A stretch of 64,000 bases of DNA from Prionace glauca (GCA_037974335.1 CM075760.1:52495451-52559450), one strand, 5' to 3'; shown: positions 1 through 12,589, numbered from the stretch's first letter. A program made the numbers and translations. The notes: generated by a model not told the origin, from the letters alone.

Positions 1-1370
1 TTTTTACTATTTATTTTTGTGAATGGAGAATTATTGGTAATATTGGCATCAGGCGATGACCACCTCCAAAAAGGAGGAATCTGACCGTTGCCCCTTGTCA
101 CTCAATGATATTGCAACACTGAATCAATAATTATCAACATCTTCGAGGTTACCATTGGCTAATCGCTGTGTTAGCTGGGTATATACATGCTCCAGCTGGA
201 ATATCATCTCAGCCTGCTGTGAGTAACCCACCCCCTAACTCCCCAAACCTGTGCACCACCTGCACGACACATATTAGGGGAAAAAATGGTTCTCTCCACT
301 TACTTGAATAGGTACAGTTCAAACAACATTCAAAAATCTTCATCCCATTCAGGCCAAAGCAACCGGCTTGACAGGTATAGCATTTGCAAATGCTCACTCC
401 CTTCACCACAGAGAGCATCATTATGTACCATCTACAAGTTTCACTTCCGAACCTCACCAAGGCTCCTTAGGCAGCCACACGGTGGGTTGCTATTTGCAAG
501 GACAGGGGTAACGGTTACCAGGAAATATCACCTATAAATTCCCCTCCAAGTCAGTCATATACCTGATGTGAAAATATATCATCCTTCCATCACTGTCGCA
601 GGACCGAGATCCTAGAACTCCCTGTGTAACAGGACCGTATGGGTATCTACACCACAGGGTCTGCAGCAATTCAAGAAGGTAGCTTACCACCAGTTTACTA
701 AAGGCAATGAGGAATAGGCAACAAATACTGACTAGGCCAGCAACGTCCATATCCCTTAAATTAAAACATCAACATAGCAATATTTATGTATGGATGATAA
801 CTAATGAACGCAATTGGGTATCTTTGTAAATGGATGGCAATTAATGAAAATAAATATCAACTTTCTGAACATTTACCACCTCTTTCTCTGCCAGAAGATA
901 GGTTCCGTTCCACAGGAGATTCATGATTCAGAAACATCACACTATCCGAAGACAAGGAAGACAGAAGAGACGGCAACATCTGTAGGTGTATCTCAATCTC
1001 ATTACGGGACAGGCCTTTGATAGGATGACGATTTTGTTACTCATCTGCTTGAAGACCGGGATTAACCTGAAGCACAGTGTTTTCTTTATGTTGAGAGATA
1101 TACATATCATACTCATACATGGATGAATCTCAGTGAGACATTCGACACTAACATCTGGTCAGAGACTACAACATTTGGGGGAACTAAGCTCTCCATCAAA
1201 AAATTCTCGGTCTCATTTATGACACAGAAAAGGACAATTTACAACACAACTGATAGCCTCATGGACAACACTTAGGGTTGAATCAATCTCTCAAAAATTG
1301 ACCACCTCAGTCATCAACAAATGTGAAATATGAAGAAAAGACACCAAGCTAAAATGAATAGAACAAAGAT
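1..1370. other. Unassigned sequence, no gene seen
   Basis: Moderately AT-rich sequence with only short open frames on either strand. None shows recognisable protein motifs or a splice context I can defend. No tRNA, satellite or well-preserved transposon end is visible before the SINE-like segment that begins near 1,372. Confidence 0.5.
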
Positions 1371-1371
1371 C

Positions 1372-1700
1372 AAAGAACAACACAGCACAGGAAACAGGCC
1401 CTTCGGCCCAACGAGCCCGCGCCACCATCTTCACAATGTGTTTTTCCTCCTCCACCCTTGACCCGTGTCTATGCTTATGGTACCCCCATTGGAAACCAGA
1501 TTAAGGGGAGAATAATTTAGGGACAATTTGTTACACCAGTCAGCCTAATCACACTTCTTTGGGGTGTGGGAGGAAACCGGGACACCCGGAGAAAACCCAC
1601 GCAACCACAGGGAGAATGTGCAGTTTCCCACAGACACTGGCCCAAATCCATGTATCTGGACAACTAACGGTGATAGTCACTGAGCTGTTGTGGTGCCCAC
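1372..1700 (-). mobile_element. Decayed V-SINE/HE1-type SINE
   Basis: Read on the minus strand, the segment carries the conserved core of vertebrate tRNA-derived SINEs: a GTGGGTTTTCTCCGGGTG-like stretch followed by CCGGTTTCCTCCCAC (complement near 1,567-1,605). At its low-coordinate edge lies the familiar GGGCCGAAGGGCCTGTT-type tail. The tRNA head is hard to recognise, so it is an old, incomplete copy. Confidence 0.6.
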
Positions 1701-1884
1701 CTGCTGGTCCATTTTGAAGCAGACACAAACGACGCAAAGTACTAGGCCACTCTCGAAACATCCAAAAGCAGCCCACGCATGACCCACAGTATGTTTGCCC
1801 CTCGTTAGACAACAAGGTGGACCGACGCACATGCAGAGTAAAAGAGAAAAATATCAACACATGTAGCATTAGATTTCCAGGAAC

Positions 1885-3876
1885 GTCCTGAGGCTCTGAT
1901 CCTTATTTAAAACAGTCTCCTATAACCCTCCATCCTTATTTTGCTCATGTGTCTATCGAAGTCAACCTTAAACAAGTCCAGCGTGCCTGCCTCCACCACC
2001 TTACTTGGCAGTGCATTCCATACCCCCACGACCCACTGTGTGAAAAACCTCCCTCCAGCATCCAAATTATACTTCTCCCCCCTCACCTTAAGCCTGTGGC
2101 CCCTCGTGATATTTGTCTCCAATCAAGGGAAAAGCCTGCCACTGTTTACTCTATCTATACCCTTCATTATTTTATGCACCTCTATTAAATCCACCCTCAA
2201 TCTCTGTCTTTCTAAGGAAAACAGCACCAGTTTACTCAATCTTTCCTCATAACCCAGTCCTTCCATACCAGGCAGCATCCTGGTAAACCTCCTCTGCACT
2301 CTCTCCAGGGTCTCCACGTCCTTCCGGTAGTAATGTGACCAGAACTGGACGCAGTACTCCATATGCGGTCCAACCAACGTTCTGTACAACTGTAGCATTA
2401 GATGCCAGCTCTTGTACTCTATACCCCTTCCTATAAAGGCTAGCATATCATAAACTTTCTTCGCAACCTTCTCCACCTGTGTTGCCACCTTCAAAGACTT
2501 GTGAACTTGCACTCCCAGCTTCCTCTGCATTTCTATACTCTTAATAGGTCTACCCTTTATCATACAACTCATATCATACATTATTCCTTCCAAAATGCAT
2601 CACCTCGCATTTATCAGGATTAAATTCCACCTGCCATTTATCTGCCCAATTTACCAGCCTATCGATATCCTGCTGTGTTGCTAGACACTGCTCCTCACTG
2701 GCCGCCAATCCAGCCATCTTTGTGTCATCTGCAAACTTGCTGATCACACCACGTATGCCCTCTTCCAAATTTTTCATATATATTACGAATAGAAGAGGTC
2801 CCAGTACTGAGCCCTGCAGCACACCACTAGTGACAGACCTCCAGCGAGAAAAGGACCCTTCCACTGCTACTCTCTGTCTCCTGTTAACGAGCCAGTTTTC
2901 AATCCATCAAGATACTTGTGCCTGTATCCCATGAGCCTTAACCTTTTCAACCAACCCACCATGAGCAACTTTGTCAAACGCCTTACTGAAATTCATATAG
3001 ACGACATCAACGGTTCGTCCTTCATCAACGGTTTTTGTCACCTCCTCAAAAAATTCCACGAGATTCGTAAGGCAAGACCTCCCTCTAACAAAGCCATGCT
3101 GCTTATCCCTCATCACATCGCAATGCTCCAAATGCTTATACATCCTACCCCTTAGAATTTTTTCCAACAACTTTCCTACCACTGAAAATCACTGGCCTAT
3201 AATTACCAGGGTTATCCCTACTGCCCTTTTTAAACAGCAGTACCACATTATCTACCCTCGAGCCCTCTGGGACCTCACCTGCGTCCAAAGAAGAGACAAA
3301 GATTTGCGTCAGCGGCCCAACAATTTCATCTCTCACCTCCCTAAGCAGACTGGGATAAATCCCATCAGGCCCCGGAGCTTTATCAGTTCTTATGCTGCCT
3401 AAAAACCCTAGCACTTCCTCCCTTGTAATGGATATTTCTTTCAACGGGTCTACAGCTCCCTCCAAGACAGTACAAGACACCAAGCCCCTCTCCTTCGTGA
3501 ATACCGACGCAAAGTATTCATTTAGGATCTTCCCCATTTCCTCAGACTCTATGCACAGTTCCACTCCTTTGTCCCGAAGAGGACAGATTTTCCCTCTAAC
3601 CATCCTTTTGTTCCTAATGTAAGAATAATGTAATGCCTTTGGATTTTCCTTAATCTTGTCCGCCAAAGTCATTTCATGCCCCCCTTTCGCCCTTCTAACT
3701 CCCCGTTCGAGCTCCCTCATACTCTCTGTATTCCTCCAGTGCTCTCTCCGTTCCCAGTTGCTTAGACCTAACATACGCCTCTCTCTTCTTCCTGACCAAG
3801 TCCTCAATATCCCCTGTAATCCACAGCTCTCCAATCCTACCTTTTCCATCCTTCCTCTTTACCGGCACATGTCTTT
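1885..3876 (-). mobile_element. CR1-clade LINE (family B2), 3' two thirds of ORF2, interrupted
   Basis: Conceptual minus-strand translation gives reverse-transcriptase and C-terminal blocks typical of CR1 ORF2: [12 protein letters not shown]-like (here [12 protein letters not shown]), [59 protein letters not shown] and RRFTRMLPGMEG. The coding frame is broken into at least five pieces by frameshifts and stops. The element is cut at 3,876 by a younger LINE of a different family and resumes at about 4,964. It is 5' truncated, with the endonuclease domain absent. It is closely related to the plus-strand copy at 62,057-63,720. Confidence 0.85.
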
Positions 3877-4963
3877 GAGAACATAAGAACATAAGAAATA
3901 GGAGCAGGAGTAGGCCATCTAGCCCTTCGAGCCTGCCCCACCATTCAATAAGATCATGGCTGATCTGTCGTGGCTCAGTTCCACATTCCCGCCCTCTCCC
4001 CATAACCCTTAATCCCCTCTCTTATCAAAAACCCATCAACCCGCGTCTTAAAAATATTTAGCGAGGCAGCCTCCACCACTTCAAAGGGAAGAGAATTCCA
4101 GAGATTCAGCACCCTCTGAGTGAAGAAGTTCCTCCTCAACTACGTTCTAATCCGCCCCCCCTTTATCTTGAGGCTGTGCCCCCTAGTCCTATTATCCTTT
4201 CTGAGCAGGAAGAGTCTCTCCACCTCTATCCTATCCATCCCATTCATCATCTTATAAGTCTCAATGAGATCTCCCCTCATTCTTCTAAACTCTAACGAGT
4301 ACAAGCCTAGTTTATTCAACCTCTCCTCATAGCTCAACCCCCTCAACTCCGGCATGAGCCTAGTAAACTTCTTCTGCACTCCCTCCAAGGCCAAAATATC
4401 GTTGCGTAAGTACGGCGCCCAAAACTGCACACAATACCTCATCAATGCTCTATACAGCCGCAGCAAGACCTCCCTACTTTTATATTCATTCCCCCTCGCT
4501 ATGAAGGCCAGCATCCCATTCGCCTTCCTGATCACCTGCTACACCTGCAAGCTGGGTTTTTGCGACTCATGCACAAGGACCCCAAGGTCCCTCTGCACCG
4601 TCGCCTGCTGCAGTTTTTCACCACGTAAGTGATAATCCTTCCTACCATTATTCCTACCAAAGTTCACCACCTTGCACTTGCCAACATTAAATTCCATTTG
4701 CCATTTCCTGGCCCATTCGCCCAGCCTATCTAGATCCTTCTGCAGACTCTCCACACTCTCCGCGCAATTTGCCTTTCCTCCAATCTTGGTGTCATCAGCA
4801 AATTTCGACACCATACACTCAGTTCCCTCCTCCAGATCATCTATATAAATGGTAAATAGCTGAGGCCGCAGCACCGACCCCTGAGGCACTCCAATAGTCA
4901 CCAACCGCCAATCCGAATAGCATCCATTGACCCCCACTCTCTGCCTCCTATTTGACAACCAAC
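3877..4963 (-). mobile_element. CR1-clade LINE (family A), 5'-truncated, nested in the B2 copy
   Basis: The 3' terminus at 3,877 shows the CATAAGAACATAAGAA repeat (complement of TTCTTATG units), and the body matches the full-length family A element at 30,884-35,646 over its last ~1.08 kb. Minus-strand translation includes SNRRQRVGVNGCYSDW, FADDTKIGG, LHRLGEWARKW-like and SYEERLNKLGLYSLEFRR blocks, split by frame changes. It lies inside the B2 element. The right breakpoint is near 4,963, where similarity to family A stops within the WLSNRRQ-coding region. Confidence 0.85.
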
Positions 4964-5040
4964 CAACTTTCCTACAACCTTTTCAGTTTTCCCTTGAAAG
5001 CCTCCCACTTGCCGACCGTGGACATGTGTTTACTGTGATT
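4964..5040 (-). mobile_element. Upstream remnant of the interrupted B2 LINE
   Basis: Minus-strand reading gives STVGKWEAFKGKLKRL, the type of sequence that in CR1 ORF2 sits just before the VPVKRKDGKG block seen on the other side of the nested insertion (3,840-3,870). This places it as the continuation of the B2 LINE cut by the family A insertion. The element ends a few tens of bases further on. Confidence 0.55.
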
Positions 5041-5399
5041 CTAACTTTTCTATTGGAAATGGAAGGATGCCGGTGTTGTTGATGTGTAAACTATATGACA
5101 TTTATCAGACAACACACAAAGACGCACACACATATATTCTGTCGTTCTCATTCTTTCCCACAAATTGTTTCCCTTTCACACACACACACACATTATCTTT
5201 CAACTTAAAACTACATCTTGGCCTCCTGGGAGTCTTCAGAGACCCAACTAAATTTCAAATGGAATGAGGAACATTTTCCCCAACGCCATGTTTGCCGAGC
5301 TGGACATTAAAGGTCCCGTGGTCTCCAACAGCTCCCTGGGTAACATCCCTCCTTTTAACCAAAATCAACAAAAATACGTTCCCATGGATTGAGCCATTT

Positions 5400-6240
5400 T
5401 CATCTGATGCTGCCCTGGCAACATCGGGACATAGCCACAGGAGTAGGCCACTCAGCTCCTCGAACTCGCCCCACCATTTAATAAGATCATGGCTGATCTG
5501 TGGCCGAATCCATTTTGGCTTCGCTGAGTCCATATCTCTTGAGACACCTGTTCAATTAAAAAAAAGACCTCAGACTTATATCTAACAATTGTACCAGCTC
5601 CCACCGGCAATTGCTAAAGAGAGTTCCAATCATTCACCTCTCTGGACTTGTACTAATGTTTTCTATCAACTCTCCTGAAAGGCCTTTCCCTATTTTTTTT
5701 TAAACTATGGTCTTTTAATCTCGAACCTTCAACTAATGGAAACAGTCCTTCCCTGTAGGTATTTCATTGCTTTCTATCAGAACAGCCTTCAAACTTCTGA
5801 ATTCGAGAGAAAAATGTCTAAATTCGTCTGATCTCTCCTCGCAACTTGCGTTGAACTCCGTCCAGAGTCAACATTTTTCCAAAGATATGTTGCCCATACT
5901 TGCTCACAGTACTCTAATTGGGGTGGAACAAGGATTGTGCACAATTGGAGCACAACATCTGCCTCCGTATCCCCCAGTCCTTTGGATATGGAGGGAGGCA
6001 TTCCATTGGTCTTAATGATTGTTTTCTGCAGCAGATCGTGACATTTTAAGAAACTATGTGCCGAACCCCAAATCCTGTTTGGCATCCACTAAATTTAGCG
6101 TTGTCCCTTCTAAAAATTATATCTTGATCGATCATTTGGATATTTGACTCTTTGTCCCATTATCTAAGCCCTTAATGAATATTGTAAATAATTGAGGCCC
6201 CAGACAGATTCCTGCCGTACACCACTTCATCTGCATAATT
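5400..6240 (-). mobile_element. Old, heavily decayed CR1 LINE fragment
   Basis: The low-coordinate end still shows the family's 3' hallmark (an AGGAGTAGGCCACTCAGC segment, then ATAAGATCATGGCTGATCTG). Blocks further right resemble the complement of the ORF2 C-terminus and the RT region: CTTAATGAATATTGTAAATAATTGAGGCCCC corresponds to the usual antisense of the VLGPLLF.IYINDL region. No long frame survives. Confidence 0.7.
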
Positions 6241-6438
6241 CAGCAACGGACAGGTACAATTCATTGCACCATAAATTTTGGCACCTTGCAGAAGGGGATG
6301 TGATATGACATTAATGGATGTGAATTCTTGTTCCATTGATACCATAGATCATACCTGACAATGATATTTTCACACTAACTGTAATTACAAGGTTTTGCCA
6401 GCAGATGGAAATAAATCTTGGTGGGTTACATTACACGA

Positions 6439-6626
6439 AGCATAAGAACATAAGAAATAGGAGCAGGAGTAGGCCATCTCATGGCTGATCTGTCGTGGCT
6501 CAGTTCCACATTCCCGCCCTCTCCCCATAACCCTTAATCCCCTCGCTCATCAAAAACCCATCAACCCGCGTCTTAAAAATATTTAGCGAGGCAGCCTCCA
6601 CCACTTCAACTGGCAGAGAATTCCAG
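6439..6626 (-). mobile_element. Family A CR1 LINE, 3' tip only
   Basis: About 190 bp matching the last part of family A, from the ATAAGAACATAAGAA terminus to the antisense of the LPVEVVEAASLNIFK-coding segment. A short internal stretch after AGTAGGCCATCTC is missing compared with the other copies. Severe 5' truncation is normal for CR1 insertions. Confidence 0.85.
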
Positions 6627-7119
6627 CATGGACTGCCGCAATACACTGGACCCTGCATCTGTTCGTTTTGAATTGGCCTCCATATGTATATATGTTAGAA
6701 TGGACCCTGTCCATCATTATAATATATTATAACATACAGCGCGCTGTTTAAACTGGTATTGCACCAGTACATGTCAATGTATACATCACACAATCACCTT
6801 GATCCGAATTTTTCCAGGTAGGAGCTAAATTTGCAGTTCTGCCACGTACAGTTCCGAATGGTGGTGGACATTAAAGCAATTAACCGCAGCTGGAGCCTCA
6901 AATAAAACCGCAATTCTTAATGATGTGGGAATCCAGCAAATGGAGATGAACAAAACTGAAACAATTGCTACAATCTTCCGCCAGAAGTGCCGAGAGGATT
7001 TTCCATCTCGGCCTCCTCCTGAGGTCCCCAGCATCACAGATGCCAGTTTCCAAACAGTTCAATGCCTTTCATAGGATAAGATTGGAACAGGAGTTGGCTC
7101 TTCGAGCCCGGGAGCCCGT

Positions 7120-7260
7120 GTCATATCTCTGCTTACATTCAACCAGCTCCCATCTCTGTTTGTATTGCAATAGGCCATGTCTCGATAATATTACAATATC
7201 TCCTTTAGTTCTCTACTCGGCTTATTATCAGTTACTCCTACATGATAGACGATACTTTCT
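7120..7260 (-). repeat. Degenerate satellite segment
   Basis: Contains the motifs CATCTCTGTTTGTATTGCA and GGCCATGTCTCGATAATATTAC, which are reverse complements of the degenerate unit (GTAATATAAACAGAGACATGG-like) seen in longer arrays at 10.2-11.1 and 16.5-17.5 kb. Confidence 0.45.
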
Positions 7261-7294
7261 AAGTTAAAACTGGATTACTGAACTATGCTTCAGT

Positions 7295-7600
7295 TAAGAT
7301 GACGGCACGGTGACACAATAGTTATCACTGCTGTCTAATATCACCAGGGACCCGGCTTCAATTCCCAGCTGTGGGGACTGTCTGTTGGCGTCTGCAAGTT
7401 CTCCCTGTGTCTGGGTGAGTTTCATCCGGATCCTCCGCTTTCTTCACACAGTCCGAAAGATTTGCTGTTTAGGTCCGTTTTGGCCAGGCTAAATTCTCCC
7501 CTAAATTCTGCCCGAACAGGCGACTAGGGGATCTTCACGTTAACATAATTGCATTGTTAATGGAAACCTACTTGTGACACTAATAAGTAATTTTAAAAAC
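7295..7600 (+). mobile_element. tRNA-derived SINE (V-SINE/HE1-like), nearly complete
   Basis: A tRNA-like head (GGCACGGTGACACAATAG, then a degenerate B box GGCTTCAATTCC) is followed by a diverged core (TCTCCCTGTGTCTGGGTGAG). The tail CTTGTGACACTAATAAGTAA is of the type shared with LINE 3' ends in shark SINEs. Old but essentially full length. Confidence 0.75.
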
Positions 7601-7689
7601 TATAATCTGGCTGAGTCTCAATTCCTACTGTGGGAATCGAGGCAGCAGTGCCAGCCACTGTGCCACCGCCCCGCCCTCATGTTATATGT

Positions 7690-7762
7690 TTTATATGGTT
7701 CAATCACAATTTTATGGGTTTCAATCAGATCTCCTGTCATCCTTCTAAACTCAAGTGAATAC
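7690..7762 (-). mobile_element. Short CR1 LINE fragment
   Basis: About 70 bp corresponding to the antisense of the ORF2 C-terminal SLEFRRMTGDLIETHK block. No flanking LINE sequence remains. Confidence 0.6.
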
Positions 7763-7774
7763 ATGAGGTGGAGA

Positions 7775-7895
7775 TGACGGTGATGGACTGGTGTGGGCAA
7801 AGAAAGAAATCTCACAACACCAGGTTAAAGTGTAACATGTTTATTTGGAATCACAAGCTTTCGGAGCACTGCTCCTTCATCAGGTGAGTCAAGCG
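7775..7895 (+). repeat. Interspersed repeat 'R' (GGTGGAGATG...TTCATCAGGTGAG type)
   Basis: Contains CTCACAACACCAGGTTAAAG, TTTATTTGGAATCACAAGC and GAGCACTGCTCCTTCATCAG in order. The same ~120-bp element recurs at least seven times in this window on both strands, and it is known to me as a very common elasmobranch repeat. No coding capacity. Class unassigned. Confidence 0.7.
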
Positions 7896-8059
7896 AATAA
7901 AGACCCAGTCAAATCAATCTCGCCTCATAGGGCAGTCCCAATAATCTTGGTATCAACTGTATTCTCCCCAGACCCTTTCTTATTGAGTGAGATCAGAACT
8001 CCATGTACTACACCACGGGTGGTCAGACGAAGAGCCAGCATAACCACAGGAATACCTCC

Positions 8060-9680
8060 CTAATTCCAAACTCCAATCTTCTTGCAATGAAAGTTTTCCA
8101 AACTGTTGGCTGTATATGTCTCTCCAATTTCATTAACTGGTGTACAAGGACACACAGATCCATTTGTACATTACACTTCCCCATATATATTGCTTTCTGC
8201 TTTACACACCAGTATATAACTGCACATTTAGCTACATTGTACTCTAAATTCCATGTGCCCGCCCATTCAAACAACTTGTCCAGATTACATTGAAGCCCCC
8301 CATCCCACCACCACCCATCCTCTTCACAGCTCATAATTCCCCCCAGTTCCGTATCACCAATCCTTTTGGACATGTTACATTTGTCTCTCATTCAGATCTC
8401 ACAGTGGCACAGCGCCAGGGATCTGGGTTCGATTCCTGGCATGGGTCACTGTCTGTACAGAGTCTGCACGTTCTCCCCGTGCCTATATGGGTTTCTTCCG
8501 GGTGTTCCGATTTCCTCCCATAGTTCAAAAGATGTTCTGGTTAGGGTGCATTGGACCGTGTTAAATTCTCCCTCAGTGTAACCCGAACAGGCCCCGGAGT
8601 GTGGGCGACTCGGGGGATTTTCAAAGTAACTTCATTGCAGTGTTAACATACGCTTATTTGTGACAAATGAACATTTAACATTTGGGGCCCTGCGGTACCC
8701 CACTGTTAGCTGACCGTCACTCGGAAGAAGACCCATTTATTTCCACTCTCAGTTTCTTATCTGTCAATGAATTCTTTTCCTGGGCCAACACATCACTCCC
8801 CATCTCACGTGCGTTCATTGGGCCTCCCAATATTTTATGAAGAACCTTCTCACATATCTTCTGTAAGTGTAAATACACCACGTAAACTGGTTGCATCCCT
8901 CCCCCTCTCTACCCGAAAGAACTCCCCTCCCCCTCCCTCCCCCGCCCCCACCTATTATTTTCATCCTCAAAAAATGCAAGTAGGTTTGTTAAGATAAACA
9001 TGTCTTTCTTAAGCCCATACTGGTTTCATCAAACTCCGTCCATGCTTTCCAAATATTTTCCTATCATGGATTTGATAACAATCTCTAACTGATGCTAAAG
9101 TCAGTCTGTAATTTATAAGTTTCATTCTCCCTTTCTCTGTATATATCGGGATTACATTTGTCACCCTCCAACCTGTGGGAATTGTTACAGCCTATAAGGA
9201 ATTTTAGAAGATGGGCAGCAATGTATCCAACATTTCCTGGGCCATTTCCTTCCATATTCTGGGATTATCAGGCCCCAGTGACCAACCAGAATTTCACCCT
9301 ATTATTTTACCCAGAATGATTTTACTAATACTGATTTCCCTTAAGACCGTCTTACAACTACCCCCTTGGTTCCCGAACATTTCTGGGATGATACGTGTGT
9401 GAAGGTAATGTCAAACTTAGTTTTGTATTCATTCAATATTTATTTATTCCCCATTATAATTTCCCTGGATTCGGGCTCTAAGGGATTTACATTTATCTTT
9501 AAAAATCCTTCTCTCTTCAGATATTGATATAAACGGTTATAAATAATTTTTATGTTCCCTGCAATTTTACTCCCATTCTCTATTTCCCCCGTCGATTATT
9601 TGGACTTTTTTTGTTGAATTTTAAAAATCTCTGAAAACTCAGGCTTGTTTCTTCTTCTGGTAATTTTATGTAGCTTTTAA
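8060..9680 (-). mobile_element. Old CR1 LINE copy, interrupted by a SINE
   Basis: Minus-strand translation of 8,060-8,390 retains a trace of CR1 ORF2 around WAGTWNLEYNVAKCAV and VHQLMKLERH. The sequence right of the SINE (8,680-9,680) has antisense traces of the PQGS and RT N-terminal regions and of the poorly conserved EN-RT linker. Multiple stops and indels make it a dead, old copy. The SINE at 8,400-8,676 splits it. Confidence 0.6.
8400..8676 (+). mobile_element. tRNA-derived SINE (V-SINE/HE1-like)
   Basis: The head retains a good B box (GGGTTCGATTCC near 8,425). The core TCTGCACGTTCTCCCCGTG and TTCCGGGTGTTCCGATTTCC is clear, and the tail reads AACTTCATTGCAGTGTTAAC then TTATTTGTGACAAATGAAC. 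It is inserted in an antisense CR1 copy and is therefore younger than it. Confidence 0.85.
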
Positions 9681-9739
9681 CTAAGAAGTAATATTTCCTC
9701 CCCTGAAAGACATCCGAGAAAAAGATGAGCTTTGACCAC

Positions 9740-9815
9740 ATATGATTTTCACAGTAACTTCATTACAATGTGAATGTAAACCCATTTGTGACGATTAAAT
9801 AAACTTCAAACCTTT
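9740..9815 (+). mobile_element. SINE tail fragment
   Basis: AGTAACTTCATTACAATGTG and CATTTGTGACGATTAAATAA match the 3' tail of the SINE family at 7.3 and 8.4 kb. Head and core are absent. Confidence 0.6.
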
Positions 9816-9849
9816 AAATACACACGATGTCTTTATCAAGTAACTGAGT

Positions 9850-9948
9850 TGAAATTCCCCAGCTGCCAGGGTGGAACTGGAACTCCTGTCCCAAGCTTCT
9901 GGAATACTAGCTTAATAATGATATTGCTATACTACCCCCGAGACTGAA
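9850..9948 (-). mobile_element. Fragment of a second SINE family (tRNA-like head)
   Basis: On the minus strand the segment resembles the tRNA-derived head of another shark SINE (GTAGTATAGCAATATCATTA, then GTTCCAGTTCCACC in the B-box position). The same family is better preserved at 38,925-39,215. Confidence 0.45.
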
Positions 9949-10179
9949 TTATCATCACATTTATTAATGGAATAATTGAACATTCAGGACTGGGTCACAG
10001 GTTGGATCGTGAGGTATCTTGTGCGAATTGAATACATTTCAGTTTGACTCAGAAATTATGTTGTTTCCATTCTTAACTGATCACAGTTTGTGTTTTGGCA
10101 TGATGACATTCAACTCAGTGCACCTAAATTCTGAGATCTATGTCCAATATTACACTATACATTTATAACACGAATACAT

Positions 10180-11120
10180 TCCAAATGAATTTATGCTACA
10201 TTCGGTTATTTCTCCCGTTATGTACACTGAGCCATCTCTCTTTTTATGCTACATTAGTTCCTCTCTATTCGTACTCAAGTAGATCACTGATCTGATCCTA
10301 TTACATCTGATCCCATCTCTGTTTATATTACACAGGATATGCATATTTACATCCATCTCTGTTAATTCAACATATGACCATGTATATTTTGCCTGGCATT
10401 TAACTGTCAGAAGGAAGTCTTCTCCTGGCCTTGAATCTTATTCTGACAGAATGACAGTGATTCATGGGAATCCATGTAAAAGTTCCATCAATTCATGAAA
10501 TGACAAGGGGGGACAGGTGAGGTAGAGAAGGTCATATCGGGCTTGACGTTAATCGTGTATAAGCTGCACTATCAGAACAACTGAACACTTGGTTTGGTTC
10601 CCTCAGAACTGAACAGTTTATGGGAGATTTAGTACAGACGCTCAAAGTGATGAATGGGAATGTTTTACTCATTAGAAAGAGACTGTAAGCCACTGGCAAG
10701 AGGGCCAGTATACAGAAAATTGATTGCAACACACTAGGATATGTCTCTTTATGCACTGAATGTGACTCAAATGATTCATTATTTCAACAGATCTTATATT
10801 TGTTTACATTGCATAAAATGCCGCTATATTTATTACTCCTATTTGTGTTGTACCAGAGCCAGTCTTTAATTATATGACAGTAGGCCTTGTCTGTTTTTAC
10901 ACTACATTCGGTTATTTCTCTCGTTATGCCACTCTCGGCCATCTCTCTATTTATGCTGCATTAGATCCTTTCAATTAATTCGACAGGAGACCACGGATCT
11001 GTTCATATTTCATCAGATCTCATCTCTTTTTTATGTTACAGGGGATTTGTCTCTTTGAATGACACCAGCATCTGTCTCTGTTAATCGAACATACGACCTT
11101 GAACATGTTGCCTGCCGAGA
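10180..11120 (-). repeat. Degenerate satellite / duplicated AT-rich block
   Basis: Two blocks, about 10,190-10,400 and 10,900-11,110, are direct copies of each other: both run TTCGGTTATTTCTC, then GCCATCTCTCT, then TTATGCT(A/G)CATTAG, then CATCTCTGTTAAT. Both contain the reverse complement of the degenerate unit that forms the plus-strand array at 16.5-17.5 kb. No coding content. Confidence 0.55.
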
Positions 11121-11906
11121 TATTATCAATTCCGATATAATATGGGTGTGCCTGTCTGACACTAATCATTCTTGATTGGAGCAGTAAGTTTAATTTTTAC
11201 TAATTTCGATAAGTAGCTGCGAGAAATATCTAATTGCTCTGTTATTGTGTGAGTAATATTCCGTTTGAACAATTTCTCAGTGATTCACTGGTGTTCGGGG
11301 ATAGGTCAATATCTGAATAATCGTACAGTGCTCATTACAATATCTTCAAGAACCACCGTTGTGATACATTTTATTAGTTGAATATTGCGCTGCACTGTGT
11401 CAATTTGACACAGACTTTAGAGATAAAGATTGACCTGTCTTATTTAAAGCATCCAACAGATTCACTGACAGTGTGAGACAGAATTCTGTACTCGCAATAT
11501 CGCCAGATGGGCTCCCACAGGCTAAATATCTATCCACTCATTAATTACTTATCTGTTTCAGGGAGAAATAAAACGAAATCGCCACAGAACGAATGTTGAC
11601 AGTTAGGTTATGTTTGAATAGAATTATATATTCTGTAATTTGTATTGTTACCTTCGAAATTAGTTTTCACTTTCGGATGTCTTCATCTGCCTCTGCCTAA
11701 GCTTTGTAATTCCCTCCCTAAATCTCCTTATTTCACTTTCCTCGTCTAAGTCAATCCATAAAACTGTCCCTGTATTGACCATCCTTTCAGTCACCTGTTC
11801 AAATATCTCGTTGGTCAAAAGCAAGATGCTGTGGGTGCCCGAGATCCGAAAAGAAAATGCTAGAAACACTCAATGGATCATTTTTCATCAGTGGAATGGT
11901 TTACGG

Positions 11907-11946
<40 letters not shown>

Positions 11947-11988
11947 GCCTCTGCCCCTGCCTCTCTCTCTCTCTCTCTCTCTCTCTCG
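11907..11988 (+). repeat. (CT)n microsatellite
   Basis: Two pure CT runs of ~22 and ~26 bases are separated by a C-rich interruption. The strand asymmetry explains the short open frames over it, which have no protein meaning. Confidence 0.95.
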
Positions 11989-12059
11989 CACATACATTTG
12001 TTGTAGACATGTACAGCAAGACACTGGGCCTTGTGTCTTTATTTACTGCATGCGAGTCA

Positions 12060-12310
12060 TTTGAATCATCATTGCAATAGACCTTATATTTGTTTATATT
12101 ACATGACACACCATTCCATTTATTATTATATGATGACATGCCGTGATAATTGCTACAAATCATCATTTCTGAGTTTTTGTTCAGCTAAGAGGCCATTTCT
12201 GTTACATTAGGCTCCATCTCAGATATGATTGTGTTAGGCTCTGTGTCATGCACTACTGAACACATCCGTGCCTTACTTTGTATTATATTGGACACTAATA
12301 ATAAAGCCAA
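12060..12310 (-). repeat. Degenerate satellite segment
   Basis: ATATTTGTTTATATTACATG followed by weak repeats ending in TATTATATTGGAC resembles the minus-orientation unit of the 10.2-11.1 kb block. No gene seen. Confidence 0.35.
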
Positions 12311-12589
12311 CACTGTCTCAGTAACTGGTTTTATATAAAATGCGTTTGACAGATGGAAAAAAAGGACAGAACGAGATGAAAAGATGGAAATTAGCTTTAA
12401 AAATGTAATGGGGTTCGAAGAATGTGTTTCGTCTTGTTAATAACTACTGGGAGTTGTTCATCATATTTAATTGCTCTCGCATTTCCTGGAATATTTTATT
12501 GAAAGTTTGGGATGAAACTTGTAACATCCTCTTGTTCAAAAGTGATTGAGGAACAGAATGAATGTATGTCACATTGCACTGCAAATGGA

